Assembly: GCA_003168335.1 (NCBI GenBank)
Contig: PMSM01000003.1
Location: forward strand, 434,001 to 498,000
DNA: 64,000 nucleotides
Source of the DNA: Blastocatellia bacterium
GTDB taxonomy: Bacteria > Acidobacteriota > Blastocatellia > Pyrinomonadales > Pyrinomonadaceae
Reading direction: 5' to 3'
The notes beneath the pieces were generated by a model. That model ran no database searches. It saw only the letters and a program-made list of their open reading frames with translations, and had not been told where the DNA came from. Positions 10,301 to 20,428 of this stretch are shown piece after piece; within the stretch, counting starts at the first letter, position 1; each line of letters begins with the position of its first letter. The translations under genes and the position numbers were made by a program.

Positions 10301-10782
10301 TCGACGTGTTACAGCGAGACTTTGACGGTTACTTCAACAACGTTGCCGGCGATCGCTATCCGTTTACCAGTCCGGCCGCGGGCATCTGGGGGCCGAAGGT
10401 AATGATCGTTAACGAGATGGCCGGCTCGGGCGGCGATCTGATGCCCTACATGTTCAGGTATCGCAAGATTGGATTGCTGGTTGGCAAGCGCACCTGGGGC
10501 GGACTGGTTCACACGGCCGACACCCCGACGTTCGTTGACGGCGGATCGATGATCGCGCCGCGCGGCGGGTTCTTCTCGCGCGATGGTCGTTGGGCTGTAG
10601 AGAATGAAGGAGTTGCGCCCGACGTCGATGTCGAGAACTGGCCCAAAGACGTCATTGCTGGTCGGGATCCACAACTCGAGCGCGCCGTGTCTGAAGGAAT
10701 GCGCATGATGAAGGAACGTCCGGTTGACCGGGCCACAAAAGAACCACCGCCACCCACTTGGGGTGTGCGTCCGAAGCATTGA
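7321..10782 (+). CDS. tricorn-like S41 family peptidase with WD40/PD40 propeller and PDZ domain
   Basis: PD40 repeats (SPDGKSIAFSGEY, SPDGKSISYFSDKSG), PDZ, C-terminal FNGGGSAADYIID and NEMAGSGGDLMPYMFR. Confidence 0.92.
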   Translation: MSHRTLRADFCRRALIISVATFAVGFLCVRFAGTHILIDAHAQTSNGGTRLLRTPTVSATQIAFAYAQNIWVVPRAGGLARRVTSFQGQTSNPHFSPDGKSIAFSGEYAGNLDVYVVAADGGEPKRLTWHPGADSVQGWTPDGKAIMFSTSRATWSPSGAPRFWTVPAEGGVEEPMPLPRGYQGKISADGSHIAYRMNNSWDEERRNYRGGQNRPIWIVDLKTYDLISPPWTDSKDMDPVWAGESVYFISDRDGVANVWAYDTRSKKLTQVTRFTDFDVKTMDSGGGAVVFEQAGYVHELDPKSGKEHVVNITATGDFPWMMPRWEDVTSRMTNMGISPTGKRVVVEARGEIFTIPAEKGDVRNLTNSSGSAERDPAWSPDGKSISYFSDKSGEYRLYIEAQDGLTPPREITLDHPTHYYTSSWSPDSKKILFSDTNLHVWVVDVATGKAKIVGNDPWMVPTRTLNPVFSPDSKWVAYSSRLRSMYHAIFVSNVETGESKQVTDGLADAVWPAWDAGGKYLWFLASTDFGLRSQWLDMTSYDHDENFGLYLAVLKKSDSSPLLPESDEDRGVGTGRRTVPGACVADTPAAATDATPGEQPQTPRGPRPPINVQIDFDGLRQRVISVAGVPERQYSDLQSGVDGAVYYLEAPARAPGGGGGGGAGSELIRYRLCDRKAAPFANGVLAYEVSADGHKLVYRAAGGGGGRGPGAAGGAPPTPSLFIVDADRTPPQPGQGRINVNLRMHLDPREEFKQIFNEGWRNQRDYLYVPTLHGTDWAKDKEMYGAMLPYVNHRADLNYLLDMMGAEIAIGHSYVRGGDMPELPLSPGGLLGADFAIEDGRYKVTRIYDNESWNPDLRSPLASPGATVNVGDYILAINGIELRAPDNIYRLLDGTANRQTSLTVNDKPAMDGARHVTVVPVASEQALRTRAWVEANRRLVEKLSDGQLAYVYLPNTGQPGYTSFNRYYFSQQDKKGAIIDERFNGGGSAADYIIDVLQRDFDGYFNNVAGDRYPFTSPAAGIWGPKVMIVNEMAGSGGDLMPYMFRYRKIGLLVGKRTWGGLVHTADTPTFVDGGSMIAPRGGFFSRDGRWAVENEGVAPDVDVENWPKDVIAGRDPQLERAVSEGMRMMKERPVDRATKEPPPPTWGVRPKH

Positions 10783-10787
10783 GCGAG

Positions 10788-10858
10788 TTTAGAGTACCGA
10801 CTTCAGCCGGGTTGTTTTTGTGCCCATGAAAAAAACCCAACTAGAGTTGGTACTCTAA
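10788..10858. repeat. about 70-bp hairpin element, TTTAGAGTACC family
   Basis: tttagagtaccgacttcagccgggttgttttt...aaaaaacccaactagagttggtactctaa. Confidence 0.8.
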
Positions 10859-10968
10859 GCGCTGTGAGCAATTAAGATGGCCAATTCCGACAATCAGGCA
10901 TAGAATGCGCCTCGCGCAGATCGCGTTTTTCGGCTTGTTCACTAACTTCAAAAGGAGTCTTCCCTCAA

Positions 10969-11424
10969 ATGACTTTCAAATCGCGAAACAAATCGCTCAT
11001 GCTTTTCCCCGTTTTGGTTTTGGCAGTGCTGGCAACGCAGACTGTTGCGTCTGCGCCTCCTCCACCCAACCCGGTGCTTTACATGATGGGGACCGAACCT
11101 TATCAAACTGGTGGCAAGCACCTTATTCGCTATAACTTCGACGTGCTCAACAAGGCCGATTACCCTGCAGCGCTTTTCGCGGCTGCCCCTGATTTACCGC
11201 CATGCGGTGCTAACACCAAGGCGTCTCGTACCTGGGTGGATATCTTCGATCAGCGCGGAAAACGTCTCAATGGATTCTGCGCCTTAGGCAAGCCCAATGA
11301 TCTTACCGGGATCTGGTTTGCGCTCGAAGAAGGCATAGTTCCGCCAAGCTACGTCTACATCGAGATGACTGATCGCCAGACAAATATCAAGTACAAATCT
11401 AATCTGGCTGATACGGTGTCATAG
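10969..11424 (+). CDS. hypothetical secreted protein
   Basis: ORF with signal peptide. Confidence 0.65.
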   Translation: MTFKSRNKSLMLFPVLVLAVLATQTVASAPPPPNPVLYMMGTEPYQTGGKHLIRYNFDVLNKADYPAALFAAAPDLPPCGANTKASRTWVDIFDQRGKRLNGFCALGKPNDLTGIWFALEEGIVPPSYVYIEMTDRQTNIKYKSNLADTVS

Positions 11425-11672
11425 ATCGTCTCGGTCGGCCACTTTCTCTTCGAATCAGTTTGCTCGACAGCGTCGGCCGGAAGCCGGCCAGCGGAAAGCT
11501 CTGACTAACTCTGGCACCGTTCTTTGGGAGGGCCCACTTTTCTCCCAAACCGACCATTTGTTTGCTGCCAGTCTCGCCCCGGACTCTCAGATGGTAAATA
11601 AATCTCCGCAGCCTAGGTGGCGAAAAGGTGAGTGATCGTCAATCTTGGAAAATATGTTACGCTAATCGCACC

Positions 11673-11852
11673 ATGGAAACACCGCAAGTAAAGAGTGACA
11701 TTGTCAGAGTAATCCAAGACCTGCCCGAAGACGCGACCGTGGAAGACGCAATGGAGCGTCTCTACTTCCTCGCGAAAGTCGAGCGCGGCCTTGAGCAGTC
11801 TGAGGGCGAGACGATCTCGCATGAAGAAATCAAAGCCCGGTTCTTAAAGTGA
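11673..11852 (+). CDS. antitoxin-like small protein (RelB/ParD-type position)
   Basis: METPQVKSDIVRVIQDLPEDATVEDAMERLYFLAKVERGLEQSEGETISHEEIKARFLK; overlaps the downstream toxin by 4 nt. Confidence 0.75.
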   Translation: METPQVKSDIVRVIQDLPEDATVEDAMERLYFLAKVERGLEQSEGETISHEEIKARFLK

Positions 11853-12139
11853 CTGAAGTTCGCTGGACACCTCAGGCAGCCGAAGACCTTCAAGCCATTT
11901 ACGACTTCATCGCACGGGACTCTCCACACTATGCACAGCTTACTGTAGAGGACATCCTTGCTGCGATTGATCGACTGAAGCGGTTCCCGCTAATGGGTCG
12001 GCAGGTGCCTGAGCGTGAACGCGATGATCTCCGTGAACTAATCAAGCCTCCCTACCGCATTGTCTATCGCACGGGTGAGGTACTCAAGATACTCACAGTC
12101 TTTCGCGCCTCTCGTTTGTTCCCGGCCAACTTGGAATAA
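11849..12139 (+). CDS. RelE/ParE family toxin
   Basis: VRWTPQAAEDLQAIYDFIARDSPHYAQLTVEDI...PLMGRQVPERERDDLRELIKPPYRIVYR. Confidence 0.88.
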   Translation: MTEVRWTPQAAEDLQAIYDFIARDSPHYAQLTVEDILAAIDRLKRFPLMGRQVPERERDDLRELIKPPYRIVYRTGEVLKILTVFRASRLFPANLE

Positions 12140-12162
12140 CCTAGCAGCCACAAAGACTTTCT

Positions 12163-14460
12163 TTAGAGTTGAGCCCGTCGTAGTCGTAGCGCATTACTAA
12201 TCACCGAAACTGAGCTGAAGCTCATCGCAGCTGCCGCGATCATTGGACTGAGGAGAATCCCAAAGAACGGATAGAGAGATCCGGCCGCGATGGGAACGCC
12301 AATCGAGTTGTAGACAAAGGCGAAGAAAAGGTTCTGTTTGATGTTCCTCATGGTCAGCCGACTTAGGACTCGAGCCCTGACGATGCCGCGCAGGTCTCCT
12401 TTCACCAGCGTCACTCCGGCGCTTTTCATTGCGACATCAGTACCAGTCCCCATCGCGATACCAACGTGAGCCTGGGCCAGCGCCGGCGCGTCGTTGATGC
12501 CATCGCCGGCCATCGCCACGAATCGGCCCTCAGCTTGAAATTTTTTCACCACGTCCACTTTCTGATGAGGAAGAACCTCTGCCACCACTTCGTCAATATT
12601 CAACTTCCTGGCAACTGCCTCTGCCGTGGTGCGGCTGTCGCCAGTGAGCATGACAATGCGAATGCCCTCTTCGTGCAGCTGCCTAATCGCTTCCGGTGTG
12701 GTTTCTTTGATCGGATCGGCGACACCGATCAGACCCGCGGCTTTACCGTCGACCGCCACGAACATCACAGTCTGGCCGTCAGCCCGTAAATTCTCGGACT
12801 TCGCCGCAAGTTCTCCTGGATCGATTTTCAAATCATCAAATAGGGCGCGATTCCCGAGAGAAACTCTACGACCATCAACCTCACCTGTCACTCCCTTACC
12901 CGTTAATGAATCAAATCCGGCGGCATCTGAGAGTTTGATCCCGCGCTCCTGAGCACCGGCAACGATCGCTGCTGCCAAAGGGTGTTCGCTGCCTTTCTCC
13001 AGACTTGCTGCCAATTGCAACAATGTCTGCTCATCAATGGCTTCAGCAGTGACAACGCTTACCAGTTTGGGTCTGCCTTCAGTAAGCGTCCCGGTCTTAT
13101 CAACGACTAGGGTGTCCACTTTGCGGAGTACTTCGATGGCTTCAGCATTCTTGAAGAGCACTCCGCTCTGCGCTGCTTTTCCGGTTGCTACCATGATCGA
13201 CATCGGCGTTGCGAGACCAAGGGCGCACGGACAGGCGATGATCAGTACCGCGACTGCGTTCACTAAGCCATGGGCCATGCGTGGTTCTGGTCCCCAGATG
13301 CTCCACACGACAAACGTGATTACAGCCAGGGCGACAACCGCCGGCACGAAATAGCCGGAGACAACGTCCGCAAGTTTTTGAATGGGTGCGCGACTGCGCT
13401 GAGCGTCGGCAACCATCTGAACAATCTGCGATAACAGCGTCTCAGCTCCGACCCGCTCAGCTCGCATCACAAATGAGCCGGTGCCATTCACGGTCGCGCC
13501 AATGACACGATCGTCGGCGTGCTTCTCGACAGGAATTGGCTCGCCAGTGACCATCGATTCATCGATTGCGCTCGACCCTTCGATGACCACGCCGTCAACG
13601 GGCACTTTCTCGCCGGGGCGCACGCGCAAACGATCGCCCACTTGTACCTGATCCAGAGGAACGTCTGCCTCGCTGCCGTCTTCTTGGAGGCGCCGCGCGG
13701 TTTTTGGCGCGAGACCAAGCAGAGCTTTGATCGCAGCGCCGGTCTGACTGCGCGCGCGAAGTTCGAGAACCTGGCCCAGGAGCACCAGCGTTGTGATAGC
13801 TGCCGCCGCTTCGAAGTAAACCGGCACTCCACCTGCTGTGTCGCGAAACGAAGGTGGAAAGATTTCGGGAAACAGCTTGGCTATGACGCTGAAAACATAC
13901 GCGACTGACACACCCAGACCGATCAGCGTGAACATGTTCAAGCTGCGATTCACGATCGACTGCCAGCCGCGGACGAAGAAAGGCCATCCTCCCCACAGCA
14001 CTACCGGGGTTGCCAAAGCAAACTGAACCCAACCCAGCACAGGCATTGAGACAATTCGTTCAAGGGGATTTCCCGGAACGAAATCGCTCATTGCGATTAA
14101 GAGCAGAGGGACAGTGAGAGCGACGCCCACCCAAAATCGGCGGGCCATATCGACGAGTTCAGGATTCTCTTCTTCTTCAAGCGATACCGTGCGCGGCTCC
14201 AACGCCATGCCGCAGATGGGACAGTTGCCGGGCTTGTCTCGAACGATCTGCGGATGCATCGGGCAGGTGTATTCGATCTTCTCCGCCGCCGTTTGCGGCG
14301 CGAGTCGTTCGAGTGCCATCCCACACTTTCGACACGGACCCGGCTTCTCCTGGCGAACTTCGGGATGCATCGGACAGGTGTAAAGTTCGGCATCCCTGGC
14401 ACGCGCCACGGCGGGTTCAGCATGAATACTGACTGGCCGATTCCTCTTCATAAGTGTCAT
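12163..14460 (-). CDS. copA: copper-translocating P-type ATPase with two heavy-metal-binding N-terminal motifs
   Basis: [62 protein letters not shown]. Confidence 0.93.
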   Translation of the reverse strand: MTLMKRNRPVSIHAEPAVARARDAELYTCPMHPEVRQEKPGPCRKCGMALERLAPQTAAEKIEYTCPMHPQIVRDKPGNCPICGMALEPRTVSLEEEENPELVDMARRFWVGVALTVPLLLIAMSDFVPGNPLERIVSMPVLGWVQFALATPVVLWGGWPFFVRGWQSIVNRSLNMFTLIGLGVSVAYVFSVIAKLFPEIFPPSFRDTAGGVPVYFEAAAAITTLVLLGQVLELRARSQTGAAIKALLGLAPKTARRLQEDGSEADVPLDQVQVGDRLRVRPGEKVPVDGVVIEGSSAIDESMVTGEPIPVEKHADDRVIGATVNGTGSFVMRAERVGAETLLSQIVQMVADAQRSRAPIQKLADVVSGYFVPAVVALAVITFVVWSIWGPEPRMAHGLVNAVAVLIIACPCALGLATPMSIMVATGKAAQSGVLFKNAEAIEVLRKVDTLVVDKTGTLTEGRPKLVSVVTAEAIDEQTLLQLAASLEKGSEHPLAAAIVAGAQERGIKLSDAAGFDSLTGKGVTGEVDGRRVSLGNRALFDDLKIDPGELAAKSENLRADGQTVMFVAVDGKAAGLIGVADPIKETTPEAIRQLHEEGIRIVMLTGDSRTTAEAVARKLNIDEVVAEVLPHQKVDVVKKFQAEGRFVAMAGDGINDAPALAQAHVGIAMGTGTDVAMKSAGVTLVKGDLRGIVRARVLSRLTMRNIKQNLFFAFVYNSIGVPIAAGSLYPFFGILLSPMIAAAAMSFSSVSVISNALRLRRAQL

Positions 14461-16028
14461 CTCCTATCCTGAACCAAACCTGGTTTGGCTGGGCTGGAGG
14501 TAATTACGGGGTGACTACCCGCTGGCGTTAGAAAGACCAGAATCGCCGTTACCAACAGCACCGCAACTCCGAGCGCGGCCTCCATAATGACGGACCGACA
14601 AAAGCTTTGTTCCAGTTTGCTGTGCTCCTTTGCTGCAAACTCATCTTCTTTTGATTCCGATAGCCGGGCAGCCTTTTTGCCGAAGTGGAAATTGTGCAAG
14701 CCACCGAGCACCAGCATGAGTGTCACGAGCATGAGCTTGAGCAGGAGAGTTCTTCCGTAAGCAGTGGACCACAGTGCCCCAAAACTCTCGACATGGACCC
14801 AGGTGTTGTATAAGCCGGCGAGTACAAGGAGCATTACCGTTGGGATAGCTATCCTGGTAAACAGCCTGACAATTCGATGAATCATGCCGGGTCTTTCTCT
14901 CTTGTCGAATCCACGTAGAACAAGTCCAGTGGTGAATGCGAGGTGAAAGAGACCGCCTACCCAGAACGCGCCCGCCACCAGGTGCAACCAGTCACTTACG
15001 ACGGCTAAGCGAAAATCCTTGATGGCGGCGGCCGCGTGTCCCGTCCAACTCGGAGCGACCAGTAACACTACGCCCACTAACAGCGCAGTCCACCACAGGG
15101 TCCGATGCCCTTTGGCATATGGCCTTTTCACACTCCGGCTGAGCAGAAAAAGAATAATCACCAGAGCGAGGGCGGATGCTATTTGCAATAACCACGCTCC
15201 GCCATAACCCGTCTTTGTAAGCACCTGACCGAGAATTGAAGGTGACAGCGATTCTCGTATCGTTCGATCGAAGACTGCTGAGGCTTGCTGCACGAGAGAA
15301 ATAAAAGTGGTGAGTATGAGCAGAACGACACTCCACCACGAGAGAAACAGAATCCGCCGCAGACCCAGCGCCATCGCGTCATGCTTTCCGGCAGCGCTTA
15401 CTGAGTCGCCATCCGCGCGAAGTGCTGGTCCAAGTACGAAAAGGCGGAAAGCAAAGCCTCCAACCAAAGACATCATCGCCAGGTATTGGAGCCAGCGGAC
15501 GACGCTCATCATCCAGGTACTGCCAGACTCTTCAGTCGATTCTGCTACTTGCGGTAAAACTGGTGGCCTTTGCGCGGATTGTTGGGTGGTGTGACTTGAT
15601 GGCGGGGTTGGAGTTGACGTGTTCACCGCATTTTCAGCAACCGAGACGTTGAAGGTGAATTTGCCCTTCATTGTATGCTGGTCTGTGGAGAGCGCCTTCC
15701 ACTCGACTGTGTAAGTTCCCGATCCCAGCTCTTCAAGGTCGATCTGTAACTTCTTGTTTCCTTCCGCAAGCGTGACGTTGTTCTTGTCAACGTGCTTTCC
15801 GTTTTGATCGGTAACAATGATCGTGCTGACCGTTGACTCCAGTTCTTCGCTGAACCAGAGTTCCACTGACTTCGGAGCTTGCTTTGACGTGGAATTAGCT
15901 GCCGGTTGCGATTGAACAAGTCGCGCATGCCCAAACGCGGATGAATGGAACATGAGCACCGCGACGAACATCGACCCGGCGACAAGTTTTCTCTTGGGCC
16001 ACAGTTTGATAAATAGTGAGTGCGTCAT
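14457..16028 (-). CDS. CopC-CopD fusion copper resistance protein
   Basis: CopC domain [31 protein letters not shown] followed by CopD membrane domain. Confidence 0.85.
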   Translation of the reverse strand: MTHSLFIKLWPKRKLVAGSMFVAVLMFHSSAFGHARLVQSQPAANSTSKQAPKSVELWFSEELESTVSTIIVTDQNGKHVDKNNVTLAEGNKKLQIDLEELGSGTYTVEWKALSTDQHTMKGKFTFNVSVAENAVNTSTPTPPSSHTTQQSAQRPPVLPQVAESTEESGSTWMMSVVRWLQYLAMMSLVGGFAFRLFVLGPALRADGDSVSAAGKHDAMALGLRRILFLSWWSVVLLILTTFISLVQQASAVFDRTIRESLSPSILGQVLTKTGYGGAWLLQIASALALVIILFLLSRSVKRPYAKGHRTLWWTALLVGVVLLVAPSWTGHAAAAIKDFRLAVVSDWLHLVAGAFWVGGLFHLAFTTGLVLRGFDKRERPGMIHRIVRLFTRIAIPTVMLLVLAGLYNTWVHVESFGALWSTAYGRTLLLKLMLVTLMLVLGGLHNFHFGKKAARLSESKEDEFAAKEHSKLEQSFCRSVIMEAALGVAVLLVTAILVFLTPAGSHPVITSSPAKPGLVQDRR

Positions 16029-16047
16029 CTTCAGTCTCCATCGTCGC

Positions 16048-17571
16048 TCACGGAGTCTTTGATCGCCGATGTAGCAGATGGTCGATCGAATATCCTACGC
16101 CCATTCGCAGCATAAATGGATCGCTTACGCCGGAGAGTCCAAATGCCGGCTCGACATGAACGGTCCAGTGCTTCGATACGGCATAGCTGAAGACGGGACC
16201 CACATAGTGCTGCTGGCGGTGCCAGTCGAAGCCGAACTGATGAGCGTTGCCCAGCGCTCCGATCATCTCGACCCCATAGCCCAGCCGTTGAAACGATAAC
16301 ACCGGAGGCTCCTGCTTTTTCGGCATGCCCGCCGTTCCAGCCATGTCTTTGTCGGAATCCATCGCCCTAAATACAGGCTGCCGAAAAACTCCCCAGGCAT
16401 AGCCGAAGGCGAAGAGGTTCCCGGCCCTCTTCACTTCCGTCTCGTTGATGAAGTTGAAGGTAAAGTTAACCGGTCCCCAATCGTGATACATGATTACTCG
16501 CTGCTCGAAAGTGCGGACGGGCGTGCGCCGCGCCTGTGCCAGCGGCTCTTCCAAATCTTCGCCGCCGAATCCGGCGACCTCCATTTTGTACAACGCCGCC
16601 CCATTGAGGCCTTCGTACTCGCCATACAGAGTAAAATTCAGGAGGTGGTCGTGCGGGAAAACCCTAAAGTAACTATTGATCCGAAACCCGCCGTAGGTTG
16701 TAGGCAAACCCGAGATTTTCTGCCCCTCCGCCATGAACCCCACCGTCCAGCGGGAGGTGACGCCGTACTGCACCATAGCCATGCCGGTGAAGAAATTGTT
16801 GCCGGTTCGCGCGGACTGAAAGTCCGACAGGAGCATGACCATCAGCGTGTCCCGTCGAACAGGATAATTAATAGCAGTGAAATAGGGGTCCATATTCATC
16901 GTGGACATGTCTTCACCCATTCCTGTTTTCTTTGAAACGTTATCGCTCGGCTTCATGCCTGTCATTCCACTCGTCGAGCCTGGCGACGGACTCGCTGCGG
17001 GCATCGGCATAGTGGTGTCCATCTTCTGCTGAGGCGAAGCTTGCGGATTTGGCGAAGCCTGTGGCATCTGCATGCCGGGCATATTCGTTTTCATTTGCGG
17101 CGAGGGCGAAGGTGACGCTTGTGACATCTGCATACCCGGCCTGTTCATTTGCATTTGCTGAGGCGAAGGCTGCGGTGCCGGCGATCGTGTTGGCGACGAT
17201 GAAGACTTAGCGGGCATATTCATTCCCGGCATGTTGCCCATTTGGTTTTTATTGGTGGAGTTCTTTTGTGTGGGTGTTTTCTTCTTTCTTGACGCTGCCT
17301 TCCGGCGATGCATCCCAGACATCTTCATTCCCGGCATATCGCCCATTCGATGTTTCGTGGCCGGTCGCCTCGTTCGTGCCACTCTCCGCTTTTTAGGCGC
17401 GGCCTTTCGACTCGTTTTCGATTTGGACTTTGGCATTCTCATCCCCGGCATGTTCTGCATGTCGTTGCCTTGACCCAGGGCATTGGTCGTGGAGGTGACT
17501 ATTAGACCAGTAACAATAAGCGCGCTTAAACCCCACACGTGGATCAGAGTGCCAAAACTTACCCTTTGCAT
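16048..17571 (-). CDS. Met-rich repeat protein with predicted beta-rich C-terminus; probable copper-associated envelope protein
   Basis: Five x-PGM-x-M repeats (NMPGMRM, DMPGMKM, NMPGMNM, RPGMQM, NMPGMQM) then a conserved-looking C-terminal region. Confidence 0.7.
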   Translation of the reverse strand: MQRVSFGTLIHVWGLSALIVTGLIVTSTTNALGQGNDMQNMPGMRMPKSKSKTSRKAAPKKRRVARTRRPATKHRMGDMPGMKMSGMHRRKAASRKKKTPTQKNSTNKNQMGNMPGMNMPAKSSSSPTRSPAPQPSPQQMQMNRPGMQMSQASPSPSPQMKTNMPGMQMPQASPNPQASPQQKMDTTMPMPAASPSPGSTSGMTGMKPSDNVSKKTGMGEDMSTMNMDPYFTAINYPVRRDTLMVMLLSDFQSARTGNNFFTGMAMVQYGVTSRWTVGFMAEGQKISGLPTTYGGFRINSYFRVFPHDHLLNFTLYGEYEGLNGAALYKMEVAGFGGEDLEEPLAQARRTPVRTFEQRVIMYHDWGPVNFTFNFINETEVKRAGNLFAFGYAWGVFRQPVFRAMDSDKDMAGTAGMPKKQEPPVLSFQRLGYGVEMIGALGNAHQFGFDWHRQQHYVGPVFSYAVSKHWTVHVEPAFGLSGVSDPFMLRMGVGYSIDHLLHRRSKTP

Positions 17572-17685
17572 AATTTCCCCTTTGAAACTTCTTCACTACC
17601 ACAAACAGAACCAAAAGCTGGCGCGAACGGGGGCACACAAGGCACACGTCTACGCTGAAAGTTAGCGATGACTAGTTAAGGGGAT

Positions 17686-18219
17686 TTAGATACGAAAGAC
17701 GTTGATTATGACGTGGCGCGGAGTTGATGGGCCGGGCGGACTGTGCTCTGAGCGTACGATCAAACCAGCAAAAGCCGAGGTCAAGCCAATAGCGAAGTTT
17801 GCCGGCGGCGAATTGGTTTCCACCAATTGCTTCGAAGGGTCAATTGCCACGACCGAAACAGTTCCTGATGTTGTCTGCGAATGACTCAGGCAACAGGCAC
17901 ACTGCTCAATCGGCAGGTCTAACGCGACTTCATCACTTGACGATTCGGACGGGAGTTGCGCGTGTGAGTTTTGTGCGCCGGTGTCGGGTGCTGAGTCGGC
18001 TTCGGTCTCCAGCTGCATGTCGTCCATTCCCATACCAGCCATTTCGTGATCGCATGACGACTCATGCTTAGCCTGCTTTGAAGGCCGAGTTCCGTGTTTG
18101 AGGCAGCAATCGTGGTTGAGCGCAAAATGCGGACAAAAAGCGGCTGCAATCACGTTGCCCCAGGCGCTGAAAAGCAGCGCGACTACAACGAAGACTATTG
18201 ATAAGGACCGCTTTCTCAT
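17686..18219 (-). CDS. hypothetical secreted Cys/His/Met-containing protein
   Basis: CPHFALNHDCCLKHG...CDHEMAGMGMDDMQ...CACCLSH; located in copper island. Confidence 0.6.
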   Translation of the reverse strand: MRKRSLSIVFVVVALLFSAWGNVIAAAFCPHFALNHDCCLKHGTRPSKQAKHESSCDHEMAGMGMDDMQLETEADSAPDTGAQNSHAQLPSESSSDEVALDLPIEQCACCLSHSQTTSGTVSVVAIDPSKQLVETNSPPANFAIGLTSAFAGLIVRSEHSPPGPSTPRHVIINVFRI

Positions 18220-18313
18220 TATTCCGTAGCTGAAAACTCCAAATCCTCTACTCGCACCGTGCGACTATAACACGGAACTGTTGACCACGAGCAACAGCGC
18301 CCTCCGACCTTAG

Positions 18314-18756
18314 TCATCGTCCAGAAAGTGTCACCGCGAAGGCCCCTTCTATCCCCTCTTTCACAATGATCAGCACCATAACGAGAGCCTCAACGGGATC
18401 GGCCCACCACCAGCCGACGAGCGCGTTCAGCAAGAGACCAGCAAGCAGGATTGCCGAAAGATAGGTGCAAACTCTGTCTATTTTGAGTCAGCCATCAGGG
18501 CGCCACTCTCTATGCCCCGGGCTACGTTTCTTTTGGAGCGCACGAGTAATGGCATGATGATTAGAGATGCGATAGTCAGGACGATACCGGGCATGCTCTG
18601 CTTCTGGTCTGGCGCTGACGATGTCGCAGTCACCAGCAGAAGTACGCTAAACACAGCTAGACACACTCTTGCGCGCATGGTTCGATCGCTCCAGGCTGAC
18701 AAAACGTGAGTGAAGTACGGGCACAGCCTGGAAAGCGCCGCGCCCGAAATCTTCAC
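18314..18756 (-). pseudogene. cation-transporter (CDF-like TM domain) remnant, frameshifted and N-terminally truncated
   Basis: VLTIASLIIMPLLVRSKRNVARGIESGALMADSK* then shifted frame DRVCTYLSAILLAGLLLNALVGWWWADPVEALVMVLIIVKEGIEGAF...SGR*. Confidence 0.72.
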
Positions 18757-18772
18757 CTACTGACTGAGAAAG

Positions 18773-19066
18773 TCAGTCGCCGTTGGAGTTTCCGCTCTTC
18801 TTGTTAGGCATCGGACACGCATCGCCCTTACAACAGCACGACGCTGCGCCATCCTTACCTGAGCAACAGGCATGAGCGTTCTTACCGTGCTTCTTTTTCT
18901 TGCAACAAGACATGGTCTTCATGTCCGTGCAACAGCCCTGCATGTCGCAGCAAGCTTCGGAGTTTTGGTTGCTATTCTGCGGAGGGTTCAGAGTTAGCCC
19001 GGCGGCCGAAACGGTTAACGCTGCCGCACAGGCCAGGCTCATCAAGAGTACTTTGATTTTTTTCAT
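18773..19066 (-). CDS. Cys-rich small secreted protein, probable metal binding
   Basis: CCDMQGCCTDMKTMSCCKKKKHGKNAHACCSGKDGAASCCCKGDACPMP after signal peptide. Confidence 0.7.
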   Translation of the reverse strand: MKKIKVLLMSLACAAALTVSAAGLTLNPPQNSNQNSEACCDMQGCCTDMKTMSCCKKKKHGKNAHACCSGKDGAASCCCKGDACPMPNKKSGNSNGD

Positions 19067-19178
19067 TGTAGTTGCTCCCTAATCGAAAGAATTGCTGTCG
19101 CAATTCGAGAAGAATGCCGAGGTGACGGGAAACACATTGCCACCCTTAATATTTCCAGGCTGTCTTGCAGGCAGACTT

Positions 19179-19703
19179 CTAGATTAGAAAGACACAACCG
19201 CGCAGGTAGGTTTGGTTCTGGTCGGGTAAGCGCAGCGGGTAAAAGTGAAGGGCCGGCTGCGAACTTGTAAGTATCAGTGAAAGCGAATCGCTTTGATCTC
19301 TAATGGAAGCATTCTCGTCCTTTGATTCCGCGCGCGATGCCGGGACAAAAGAGCCGCTCGTCAACGGACAGCAGTTCGACGCGCCTGAAGGACCAGGTGC
19401 TTCCGGCAATGCAACTTGCAGAAAACCTGTGAACGATTCTAAACGCGAACTCGAGTGACTGGCCGCCGCACCGATCTTTGAAGAAGAGTGATGTGCTTTA
19501 CAGCAGGCGTGGCTCCCCGCCGCAGCTGACACCCCGCCCAGGGTTTGCTCGAGAGACTGAGCGCCGGCACTCGCACCGCCGCTCATCGCCGCGCCGTGCG
19601 CATAGCTCACGATCATGCAGCCCGCGCCCGCGCACCAGAATATCAAGGCAAATGCCAGCGTTGAGCGGAATCTGGAGATGGCTTTGCTGCCGGGTTTCAT
19701 CAA
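19179..19703 (-). CDS. hypothetical secreted protein with CC motifs
   Basis: ORF with hydrophobic N-terminus, HACCKAHH and NCCPLTSG. Confidence 0.55.
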   Translation of the reverse strand: MMKPGSKAISRFRSTLAFALIFWCAGAGCMIVSYAHGAAMSGGASAGAQSLEQTLGGVSAAAGSHACCKAHHSSSKIGAAASHSSSRLESFTGFLQVALPEAPGPSGASNCCPLTSGSFVPASRAESKDENASIRDQSDSLSLILTSSQPALHFYPLRLPDQNQTYLRGCVFLI

Positions 19704-19892
19704 CCGAATTCTACGCCCCCAAAGTCTGACTTGTCGAGGCGAGTCTGAAGGCAGAATCGGTCGCCAGGGTGTCGTCGATCACGCTGAACTGGCCACCCGC
19801 ACAGACGAACGCAATCGTGCTCTGCGACAATCAAAAGGCGTAAAGGGGAACGTATGGGTGAAAGTGCACTCATAAATCGTTTGCCGGCCAAT

Positions 19893-20390
19893 TCACCGCC
19901 GCTCGAGTTCAACGACCGTCTCAATACTCTTTTCCAGAACAGCTAGTTCGTGAGGGTAAGGCGAGCCGTCCCGGTTAAGGCATGAGTGATAAAAATGCGT
20001 CACGGATTTTGATCTACCGTTCATGGTCATGGAAGTCAAGATGATGGTATCAACTTCCGGGGATCCAAGCTCAGGACAGCCATCTTCTTTGTCGCGATAG
20101 CGGTCCTTCAAAGAGAAATAGTTGATTCGTTCAAACTCGCAAATCAGCTTCTTCAGTTCTTCTGCACTGAGCTTCGTTCGCACGCGATTAATATCAAAAT
20201 CAAACGTTTGTCCTTCAAAGGCGACTGTTCCTTCGGCAGTGATCTTAACCAAACACCCACGTTCTGCCAGAGTGATGACTACGTCTGATGGTATTGACGA
20301 GGACGTCTGGTTGTCCATGTTCGGCTGCGAATGACTGGCGGCGCCGGACGATAGAAGCAGCGAGGAAAGAATTGCGATTCGAGCTATCAT
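19893..20390 (-). CDS. hypothetical protein (DUF6438-like)
   Basis: VVITLAERGCLVKITAEGTVAFEG...CPELGSPEVDTIILTSMTMNGRSKSVTHFY. Confidence 0.6.
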   Translation of the reverse strand: MIARIAILSSLLLSSGAASHSQPNMDNQTSSSIPSDVVITLAERGCLVKITAEGTVAFEGQTFDFDINRVRTKLSAEELKKLICEFERINYFSLKDRYRDKEDGCPELGSPEVDTIILTSMTMNGRSKSVTHFYHSCLNRDGSPYPHELAVLEKSIETVVELERR

Positions 20391-20428
20391 TGATTAAATC
20401 AGAACGCTCGATCAAGCTAAAAGTTTCC

